From NCBI RefSeq assembly GCF_025024155.1, contig NW_026251741.1, positions 1-64,000 of the forward strand: a stretch of DNA of 64,000 bases, in the 5' to 3' direction. The notes below the pieces were generated by a model. It saw only the letters and a list, made by a program, of their open reading frames with translations, was not told the origin of the DNA and did not search any database. The number at the start of each line of letters is the position of its first letter. The stretch's first letter is position 1. Positions 55,587-64,000 of this stretch are shown in pieces. The DNA comes from Gamsiella multidivaricata (Eukaryota; Mortierellomycota; Mortierellomycetes; Mortierellales; Mortierellaceae). The translations under genes were made by a program, and so were the position numbers.

Positions 55587-57903
55587 ATGGAACTCTCGCC
55601 AGTATCACACTGCGATGGATCTGAAACGTCCCACAGATCAACCCTAGTCAACAAAGCCCCGCTCCTAACCAACCAGTTCACCAATGGCCGTTCGGATCAA
55701 AAAAAGGCCAAGGCCGTAAGCGACGCCATCGACAAATGCCTAAGGGCAGAAAAAGAACGCCAGCACAAAGACGGAGGGATCAAATTACTCATCCTTGGTA
55801 AGTTGCCAGAAACCTTCACCTTCGGCACCTGAGGACTGATGTTCTATGGTAACCTTCTTTTCGTCTCTTTCATTGGCTATGCCAACGTCATTAAGAGCTT
55901 CATTGTTGCACACGTTTTTTTTTTTTACCAAATAACATCAAGGGGTCGGAACCTGAAAAAAATTAGCCGAATGTCATAGCCACCTTTACGACATTCTTGG
56001 GCTAGCGTGGTAGCGTGGCACGAATAATGAGAAACATGTGCATAGGGGTTGGAGAGGAGCCCCAGTGATGACTACTATTTATACTCTCCTCCGCAGTTCA
56101 AGCCTGCAGGACCCTATTATTCTTTGGGAATAAAGAGAATAGAAGCAAGAGGAGTGATCAAAGTCCTAGTCGGAGCCTCGATCGTCATTGATGCTTCAGA
56201 AGAATGAGAGAATGTGAACTGTGAACGTTGTATTCTGCTCTAACGAAACTGTGCTCCTCCTTTGCTGTCATTGTCGCATGATAGGTCCTTCGGAGACCGG
56301 CAAGACGACTGTTCTAAAACAGCTCAAATTACTTTATGGTACCAGGGGGTTGGATGCTGAGCGTCAGACATATCGGCGAGTGGTCTATCTAAATGTGATG
56401 AGAGCCATTCAGGCAATTGTGGTGGGTCTGAAGCTCGCCAATATCGAGTTGGAGAAGCCTGAGAATGTGGATCATCTGGAAGTCCTGTCACGACTGGAGC
56501 CAACCTTGAAGCGGTATTCGATCTCTGAGCTTGGCTACACAAATCCCGCGATCCCTCGGAAGATTACCGATGCAAAGGCAGAAACGGACATGTTTGCGGA
56601 AATGGTACCAGCTATTAAGGCACTGTGGTCGGACGCGGGTATCCAGACTACGTTCACCACATGCACACAACTTAATATCCAGGACTCGGCAAAATAGTGA
56701 GTGTCCCGCTTGTGTAAATATACGTTTCTAGTCGTTGTTCTTTGCCGCCACCAACGATCTAACAGAACTCTGCTGGTGCTGTTCTATAGCTTTTTGGATG
56801 CAGTTGACCGGATCGCAGATCCAGAATACGTTCCTACGGACGACGACATTTTGCAGGCGAGGGTCAGGACTCTAGTGGTTTCGGAACATATTTTCAATAT
56901 CGACAACGTGGCATACAGGTACGAAGGTCGCGATAGTAATTTGGTGTCAACAAATTAACCTGTATAGACTTGCGATTTAAACCTGTGCTGACAATTTTTT
57001 ATGAATAGGATATTTGATGTGGGCGGACAAAAATCGTTGCGTAAATATTGGGCGTAAGTGAAATGATACCGGAATGAATTTAGTCCAAAGGGAGACCTCC
57101 TGATTATAACTCAATCGCTTTTAGAAGTGTCATTAAGTAATCATTCTTCTACTTCAATCCCTTGTATCTACCCCATGTATAGGCCCTATTTCGATGATGT
57201 TAATGCGATCATCTTCATGGCTGCTTTATCAGCATACGACCAACCCTGCGAAGACGACCCCGGCTTGAACAGGCTCCAGGAATGCATGCTCCTCTTCAAC
57301 GAGATCGCAAACCACAAGCTGTTCGCGTTGACATCTATGATTCTGTTCTTGAACAAGATCGATATTTTCCAGCGGAAGCTTGAGGCGGGATCTTTAGTCA
57401 GCACGCACTTCCCGGAGTACCGTGGACCAAACGATTACTTCAGCACAACAGTATTTTTCCAGTACCGGTTCCTGCAGCAATGTAAAGATCTGCAGAAACA
57501 GGTATACACTCACTTCACTCATGCCACGGTGAGTTAGGCTCTATGTTTGCCCCATGTTCTGCGTTTCTTCATCCGTTTTGAGATGCCAGGCGGAGACGAC
57601 AATCACACGTGGCTTGATCTGCCATGGCTTTTAAGTCCAAGGTTAATTTTCAACCAGCTCAAGGGCTAATGGCGTGGGTTAAATCGTGAACTATCCATCA
57701 CTCTGTATACCTGTCCGCTATTCTCTTCAGAATGACGGGAGTCCCCTTGCGGCGCACATAGCCATAGTGTCCCGTTACTGACGCATAACATTTCCTCTTT
57801 GCATTCCTCGGTACTGTAGGATACCAACCAGATGCGAGTCATTGTCGTGGCAGTCAACGCTATCGTGCAGCGGCTGAATCTTCGCAGCTCTGGGCTCATG
57901 TAG
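55587..57903 (+). CDS. Divergent heterotrimeric G protein alpha subunit
   Basis: GTP-binding subunit coupling seven-helix receptors to effectors. Exons 55587..55797, 56285..56696, 56790..56918, 57009..57053, 57183..57528 and 57820..57903 give 408 codons; typical G-alphas are 350-360. The extra length is mainly an N-terminal extension. The P-loop is GPSETGKTT (71-79) instead of GAGESGKST. Switch I is RVRTLVVSEHIF, keeping catalytic Arg232 and Mg-binding Thr235 but replacing the usual TG after it. Switch II is DVGGQKS with catalytic Gln258. The base motif is NKID (323-326) and THAT (378-381) stands for TCAT. The C-terminus LNLRSSGLM is canonical for receptor coupling. There is no Gly2, so N-myristoylation is unlikely. 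Early-diverging fungi have many G-alphas; this looks like a diverged paralogue. Confidence 0.9.
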
Positions 57904-60129
57904 GGCGAACCTTTGTCCCATGACAAAAAATCCTTATCCTTAGCATCCCACTGTACTGTGCCCTCACTCCAATCAAACGTGATCCGACTTGGATCTTAGA
58001 CAATCAAAAGGTGCTGAACCAATTATGGACTTTGAAACTTGCGCGTACAAAAACATAACCACATTCATCTTCAAGATCACTCATACTTCTTAGAGCCTGA
58101 CAGGGCAAAAAAAAAAAAAAAAAAAATGTCCTCGCTTTTCATAACATTCTGTATCATACTTTCCTTCTTTTTCTGTTGTTTTCGACCTGTACTTTCTTAA
58201 CGATACACCTCGCAAAATCACCTCACCGTAATAAATGTTGAGAATGAATAACTTTACTCTTTCGACATGTGCCCAGAATGAACTCCGGATGCACCTCCAG
58301 GTTAAAGTTGAAAAACAAATCGCAAGTGCCTTATTTGCCCGAATGATGTATTCACGCAGGGAGAGAAATCTAAACTGACCTATATAGGCTGCATGAGTGC
58401 TCTACCAGGAGCATCGTGTCAAATCAACGCCATCCGAAAGTCCTAGAGGTCCATGTTGACGAGTGTCAGCACAGTGGTCGAAGGTCAAATCTGAGGTCAA
58501 GGATTTCGCTCTCCTTGCATGTCGCTTGTTTGAGCCTACGTACAACGCAGTGTTTTTGCGTCGACAGCGCTATCCAATATACTATGGAAGTGCAGCATCT
58601 CTTCTTTTTGTTGTTTTTATTTATCTTTCTTTTGATGCCAACTGCAATGTTAGACGAAAAAAAAAAGGTACCATGTCTTCAATTTGACTGCGACGAGCTT
58701 GGTATCAGAAGGGTTTGCGGTTCAAAATGTAAGACCTCACCAAAGGGATTTGGGTTCGCTGTGGTCCAATCGAGCCAGGAATCAACAACAATTGCCGCGG
58801 TTTACCGCAACTCATCAACGGCAAAGCATTCGTCCTCTTGCCTAAGTACATAGAAAGCAATAAAACGAAAAATCTGCCAGCGGAAACTGTTATGGCATGC
58901 CTTTCTTTTGCTTAACATTGTTTGTTCATATGGAGCAGTAGGTAGTGATGAGGACAGTGACAAAAAAAAACGAGCCTTTGAAGTGTTTCGCGATGGAGTT
59001 GACCACTATTTTTGCACTCAAAGTATCCTGAACTCCTTGCGTGTGCCCACAACATTTCAAAGATGGCTAGATGAAGAAGAGAAACTGCTCTCTAAACGAG
59101 AACGCTCCCACCCCCGTCCCCCCTCTCCTCCTCCTCCTTCCTATCCTTAGAAACTTTTGTACGAGTTGAAAGTTGAAAGATCATTTTTAAGAAGGCACGT
59201 GTATCATCGCCTCGTTACCGGCGCATTGGTTCATTGGTCCATCTGTTTGTCTTGAACGCGTCGCATGGCGTTATAACAAAATATATAGCCATATATTACC
59301 AGTTTTTTTTTATAACAATTTGTTTCTGGAGTCGATTGACCGTGCGAATATATCAGACCTAACTAGCAACGATCTACTACTATCGTCCTTTCCGCCAATG
59401 TAGAGTTTCCACCAAAGTAGAGCCGATCCACAGTCGCCAAAAGACAGGCCACATTCCCAGGGCCTGCCCCTAGGGCCTGTGCAACAATTGCCACACCTCA
59501 TCAGTGTGTTAAAAAGCCGAAAACTCCTTGTTACAAAAAGGCTATCTTCCCCATCCCTCCATGGTTGTCAACCGCCTCCTCCCTTACAGGCAGTCTAGCA
59601 GCGTCTGATCCGCTGCGTCTGGGTCGAGCACGGGGCCAGGGCAGCTCCCGTTTGTATGATCGGCAGTTATATATTACCAGCTCTTTGCATTTAAACTGAT
59701 ATGGTCCAGCACAAGATTGGTCATCCATTACACTTATACAACTAGACAAGAAAGTGGCGGAAGGGCCGCTGGGAGAGCTAGTTGATAAACATGAAAGACC
59801 TTCGAAGAGGACATCTTTCTTTTCATAAGGAGACGCGTGAACGGGGTCAAGGGAGCAAAAAAAAAAAAAAAAAAAAAAAAGGAGCTCCATTAAACGTGAC
59901 AAAAGGCATGGACTCCCAGTAGCATCCAAAGTAAAGTGAGTACGATGTGCTGTTATTTTTTGCTCAGAAGATTTGCTTCTCGACGCGTTGATTCCTATCC
60001 CAAACGTGTCTTCCTCAAAATCCAAAACTCTGAGCTCCACCTTTCTATCCTATGTAGCTTCTCTTGCCGCCATTTCACCATTTGTCTGACTCCAAATAAC
60101 TTTGCTCTTATTCATCCATTCTTCATACA
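57904..60129. other. 2.2 kb intergenic region with fragmentary open frames
   Basis: After G-alpha. Contains A tracts (58108-58126, 59858-59880) and, around 58416-59150, short plus-strand frames that look partly protein-like but lack a coherent gene (listed as a finding). The last 100 bp form the promoter and leader of the next gene. No tRNA or transposon recognised. Confidence 0.45.
58463..59150 (+). pseudogene. Possible gene relic or unresolved small gene
   Basis: The frame at 58463-58687 opens without ATG and reads VKSEVKDFALLACRLFEPTY and a hydrophobic segment YGSAASLLFVVFIYLSF. A second frame at 58908-59150 starts with an ATG-less Leu or internal Met and reads RAFEVFRDGVDHYFCTQ, SLRVPTTFQRWLDEEEKLL and a Pro-rich end. 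Composition is protein-like, but no ATG with good context, no splice set joining them and no family were found. It could be a decayed gene, an unresolved spliced gene or chance. Confidence 0.2.
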
Positions 60130-61731
60130 ATGGCATACGTCTCGAGTCCCAGTAGCCCTCTGGCGGTAGAAGACATCCCCGAATACACGAGCCCTAGCAT
60201 CGTCACCAGTAACAAGCGCGTTAGCGACTACGAGTTCCCAGCAACAGCCATCAAAGTAAATTCACCCTACCAATCCTACCTCAAACATTCCTTCACACAG
60301 CATGCTTGCAGAGCCAACAGCAACCCAATGACACCACAGCTCCAAAAGATAGATTCCTATGTCAACAAGTACAATGCTCATACGAACAGTAGCAAAAGTT
60401 TACATTTCATCACCATCCCTACAGTCTCCATCATTCCACATAAAAAGTCGGGTGCACCATACTATGAATCGAATATGGACAGCCCGATCTCGCCGCTGGT
60501 CTCGCCTCCACCTCCTTATCTCCACTCGGATCACGGAGGCAACGGCATTTATAGTCACGATGTTAAGCGGTGGCCAGGCGAAGCGACCGTAAATGTGCCG
60601 CACCCTCTACCGGCTAAGATATTGACCCCACAAGAGGCCGGTCCTACCGTGGTTGAATATCCTACGAGCCCTGAAAACCCGCCTCTAACCGCTCGAGCAG
60701 TTCACTTGCCGGAGACTAATGAGACGACTACGCTGTACGACCTTCAAATACCTGGGAGCGTGCATCATAATGCCCCTTTGACGAGAAATGTCTCAGCGTG
60801 CGCTCCATTAAGTCCGTATCCTACATATTGGGAAGACGTGTGCCAATCCAAGGCGCATCGGATCTTCCTGCCGGTAGGAATGGTTCTCCTCGGCTCGGCC
60901 ATCTTGGTTCTGATCATGCAGATCTTTATGGAGTGGCTCGTTGTGCTGCCAGCACTGGGTTTTCTGATGTTTGGGATTCATTTCGGGGTACGTTCTTTTA
61001 TCTGCACCCCTGAGCAGCTGTGTAGTTATGCCTTAACAGTCGTGACTTTTGCTGCATTGCGAGTTGCATCGCGGAGTTGTCCAATCCCCTTCTCCTTCAA
61101 CGCTCGCACCTCCTCTCCCTCACAAGGATAACCACATCCCTCCTTGGCTCCGTTCTATTTTTGCTAACGACTCTGCTTTCCGTTGTTTCAATAGAGATAT
61201 TGTTGGAAGAGGCATCGGTTCCTGAAACGACAGGAGGAGAATAAGGCCCTTGCCTCTGTCCCTACGCAAGTCGGGCCGAACAAGGTCGTGTCCTCCCTAT
61301 GCAACAAACACCTAGAAACCGACACGTGCTCGGGGCCATATCGCCCATCTCATGACTATCCCACTAACCACATCAACGTCGCCTGGCGCGACCGCCCACA
61401 ACGCCATGTCCGCTTCCAGGAACCCAAAATCGTCTCGTCAGTGAAGCTGGACCAGCAACCATGTAAGCAGGTCGATGCCCCGCAGGCAAACACAAGGGCG
61501 TACCAACAGCAGCCAACATATTCCTTAACGGTCAGCCCCGATAGCCGTCAGTTGGTCAGCAACGCTAGTCCATACTATCAGAACCCCCGGTTCCTTTCTC
61601 CTATGGACTCGCCTCAGACACCGCCCCCAGCCTACTTCCTGAGAAATATCTCCTTGTCCTTGCCCGAGATCGATTCTATTGGTGACCTGGTCAGCGAGTT
61701 TGAAGTTGACCTTACTACCATTGAGTACTGA
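60130..61731 (+). CDS. Unknown two-helix membrane protein with Pro-rich cytosolic arms
   Basis: Exons 60130..60987 and 61195..61731 give 464 codons. Residues 1-240 are Ser/Pro/Thr-rich with PPPPY (near 125), Pro-rich SP sites and no signal peptide. A hydrophobic hairpin spans about 245-286: FLPVGMVLLGSAILVLIMQ, then a short turn with Glu-Trp, then LPALGFLMFGIHFG. The intron lies directly after this hairpin. The C-terminal arm begins basic (RYCWKRHRFLKRQ) and is again Pro/Ser-rich with TPPPAYF. Short loop and basic flank suggest both arms face the cytosol. PPxY-like motifs could recruit Rsp5-type ligases (inference). I recognise no family; it may be lineage-specific. Confidence 0.7.
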
Positions 61732-62092
61732 ACTTTGTTTCATACGCGAATTCGAGCTGCTTTGTGAGCCGCGATACGAACACCTGCACAGAATGAGAGG
61801 GGAGGCTGACTATCAGCAATCCACAAGGGTGACATCCAAGAAAACCATCCATTGGCACTACTGCATTAACTGCGTCTATTCTTTAATCATACAATCTCTG
61901 CTACGCTCCTGGCGAGTGATAAACACTTCCATCCTCTTCATAATAGCACATACAAGTGAAGGCTTAATAAACTGATGGGATTTACGTTTTATTGTCGTCG
62001 TATACACGCAGCACTATAGCAGCACCCGTAGCTTTGCTCTGCCGCGCTGCTCACCCTCATTGTCGACGCTTCTGGTGTTATCAGTTCATTCC
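61732..62092. terminator. Convergent 3' flanks of membrane-protein gene and RAM2
   Basis: 361 bp between two 3' ends. Plus-strand GCTTAATAAACTG near 61961-61973 is a likely polyadenylation signal. Nothing else seen. Confidence 0.5.
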
Positions 62093-63543
62093 TTACGCAT
62101 TAACGGAAATGCTCTTGAGTTGGTTCATTCTCCAGTTCCAGTATTTGCTCCTGATGGTATCAATCTTCTCAGCCAACATAATAGCCTCTTCTTTGGCCTT
62201 GCTGACGCTCTCGGCGGTCTTTTTCTCCTTTGCTTCCTGCTCATAAATATCCAGTAAGGTCGAATGAAGGTAAGGTGAGAAGTTGGCGCGTGGGAGAGAA
62301 ATCAATCCCTCACAAAACTCCTGGATCTCTGACAATGGGCGCTTCGTCTTGTTCAGGATTCTATTTGGTCGAGAGGGATAAAGAAGTGGTAAGAGTTACT
62401 TTCGTTTATAGTGATACGAGAAAAGAAGAAAAAAGAAAAAATGCGCCTTCTCTTCCACATACCCGGCGATATAGACCCATGGACTTTCATTGTTGGGTGT
62501 CCTTTCGATCTTTGCCTTGGCGTATCTAGCGACAGAGAAGATAAAATTGGCGTTGGTTAACATACGCATCCTTCCACCGGTCCTTACCCCACAATTAAGA
62601 GCTCGTCTACCTACTCAACTTCGCGCTGGGTAACATCTGATGTCAAGCTCTTGGGTCCCATGCCGACCACAAAGAATCGCTGGTTCCATGCTGAGTTGTT
62701 TCGGATATCGACCGTCAGCAAATCATCGATATACGACAGTTCCTGTTCCCACCAAGGACCGTTCCCAAAATGACTCAGGACCCATTGGCGATAACCCCAG
62801 GCATGGTAATTCTTGGAATCTTCTGTCAATGACGCCGCTATAAAGTCCAGCTCGACCTGAACAACATCCCTTACTGCCGCTTGCTGAGATTCGGACAAAT
62901 CCTGATAGGGTATTATTGGAGCCATGGTTAAGGTCGATGCCGTTGTTGGTAGCGCTGATGAAGGCGTAGACAGGAACGAGGCCGAGAGGTGGTCGACAAT
63001 CACCTGGCGATGGTGCCAGATCTGATACGACTTTGGATGCTCGGAACCCATCCATCTGGTCCACTCGAGCTCTTTGTTCAGGTCTTTGTTCAACGCCTTA
63101 AGCAGCGTTTGGCGATAGTGCCTACATGGAAGGGTTGAGTAAGAGTCAGTACTGGGCTTTGATATCTCTTTTACACGAGCAGCAGGTGGATATGTGCAAG
63201 GATGTTCGCACTTACCACACAGTGTAATGGGAGGGACTCAGCTCGATCACGATCTTTGTCAGTTCTAATGCGCGTTCGCTCTGCTCCTGTGCCTTGGAAA
63301 TGGCTCTGAAGTAATCCATAGTAATGGAATCTAATGAACACCGAAGCATGACGCGTCAATGACATCCTTCATCTCGGTGCATGCTTCGTCCCAAAACGAC
63401 AAAAACGTTGACAACAAGTGTTTACACTCTTTTCTATAGGCAATGGGAACCAATGGGTTGGGTCCATCGTCCTGAGGAATGGGCACAACGTCGGCCCACT
63501 CGGGCTTTTCGTAGAAAGGCACCTCATCTTGCTCGTAATCCAT
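62093..63543 (-). CDS. RAM2: Protein farnesyltransferase / geranylgeranyltransferase I alpha subunit
   Basis: Common alpha subunit that pairs with Ram1 or Cdc43 to prenylate CaaX proteins such as Ras and Rho. Minus exons 63543-63426, 63330-63216, 63121-62615, 62525-62463 and 62360-62093 give 356 codons; human FNTA is 379. The conserved alpha-helical repeats are clear: VWHYRQTLLKAL (Trp split by an intron), SYQIWHHRQVIVDHLS, NYHAWGYRQWVLSHFG, NNSAWNQRFFVV and NNESPWVYIAGIL. Each carries the WxxR-type prenyltransferase alpha signature. The end reads EKIDTIRSKYWNWRM, like the KEKDTIRKEYWRY of animal FNTA. Exon 4 is only 63 nt. Rab GGTase alpha (Bet4) lacks this arrangement, so Ram2 is preferred. 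Divergent from the gene at the right edge. Confidence 0.93.
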
Positions 63544-63963
63544 ATTGAAAGGTAGCTTGACCGCAAGCGGGGGAGGGGGGAAGGGAGTCGATTTGGTAGC
63601 CCTGAGCGGACAAAACGACCAACATGGAGTGTGCGCAAACCAAGTCACGAAAGAATCTCTCCAAAGTCGCTCCACAGGTCCTCTTCGAGAGATAGAGGAT
63701 CGAACAGAAAGCTCTTGCAAGGATCCGCCACCGCGTTGGGTAACTCAGCTGAACATCCTGACTGAGATGCAAGTGGCCTTCTATTGCCTGAGATTTTTCA
63801 GTTGTATCTTCGTCGCGTCGTGGACCGCTGAGTCAGCTTGCTCGCTAAGCAGGTCGCCGTGGCTTTGTGGGGGCTCTGAAGAACAAATATATAGGGGCGT
63901 AAGAAAGGGCATATCATCTTCATTCCTTTCGCAACGCTCTTAACCTATATCTTTCTTAGCGCA
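63544..63963. promoter_or_regulatory. Divergent promoter RAM2 / right-edge gene
   Basis: 420 bp. A TATATA box (63888-63893, context AAATATATAGGGG) faces right about 75 bp before the ATG at 63964, with a C/T-rich leader (TTCATTCCTTTCGC). RAM2 reads left with a GC-rich leader. Confidence 0.55.
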
Positions 63964-64000
63964 ATGCTGGCCTCTCAGATTTCCCGGTTTGCCGCGTCCT
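63964..64000 (+). CDS. 5' end of a gene running off the right edge (possible mitochondrial presequence)
   Basis: ATG at 63964 in the context GCGCAATGC reads MLASQISRFAAS before the window ends. Arg, Ser, Ala and hydrophobic residues without acid fit the start of a mitochondrial targeting sequence. A TATA box and pyrimidine leader sit at suitable distance upstream. Identity cannot be known from 12 codons. Confidence 0.45.
   Translation, partial: MLASQISRFAAS

Noticed and set aside
1..64000. tRNA, rRNA, CRISPR and transposon signals
   Set aside because: I looked for tRNA B-box-like GGTTCGANTCC on both strands, rRNA-like blocks, direct repeats with spacers, and reverse transcriptase or transposase motifs, and found none convincing by eye. 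A tRNAscan/RepeatMasker run would be decisive.

Overview
This 64 kb window is nuclear DNA of a filamentous, early-diverging fungus. The genes carry many short spliceosomal introns (about 65-150 nt, usually GTAAGT/GTATGT donors and TAG acceptors). Intergenic DNA is rich in A/T, C/G and GA tracts, there are no operons, and highly expressed genes favour C/G-ending codons. The protein set (fungal SNX-BAR Vps17, DysF peroxin, Pin4-like RRM/R3H protein, divergent G-alpha, EMAPII-tailed TyrRS) and the base composition suggest Mortierellomycotina or a close relative. That placement is inference, not proven by one marker.

Layout, left: the 3' part of proteasome ATPase RPT5 (1-1267, +), TFIID subunit TAF7 (+), mitoribosomal mL44 (-) divergent from inositol polyphosphate multikinase ARG82/IPMK (+), sulfhydryl oxidase ERV1 (-), a secreted acidic protein (-), a LITAF-domain membrane protein (+), Mediator MED8 (-), and cytidine deaminase (-). 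Centre: a DysF peroxin (+), exosome cap CSL4 (-) divergent from ESCRT-III VPS2 (+), then a tandem plus-strand run of TyrRS, a mitochondrial DEAD-box helicase, VPS17, mitochondrial Hsp70 and mitoribosomal bS21m. Right: a second secreted acidic protein (-), a 75-codon gene with a strong core promoter, a PIN4-like RNA-binding protein, an F-box/WD/UIM protein, a large PPR protein, endosulfine IGO1 (-), a divergent G-alpha, an unknown two-helix membrane protein, and the farnesyl/geranylgeranyl transferase alpha subunit RAM2 (-). The start of one more gene lies at the right edge.

Most genes are conserved housekeeping functions. Mitochondrial biogenesis is well represented (mL44, bS21m, ERV1, DEAD helicase, mtHsp70, PPR protein), as are membrane traffic (VPS2, VPS17, LITAF, peroxin) and nutrient/cell-cycle signalling (IGO1, G-alpha, IPMK, RAM2). 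They are not arranged as a functional cluster. I reconstructed exon structures by hand from reading-frame continuity and splice consensus; all junctions given keep frame. I saw no transposon with recognisable coding capacity, no tRNA or rRNA gene and no CRISPR array. I did not find a clearly new biological system. The most unusual items are the EMAPII tail on TyrRS, the altered nucleotide-binding motifs of the G-alpha, two secreted acidic proteins with dibasic sites, the small promoter-driven gene, and a few open frames that may be missed exons.
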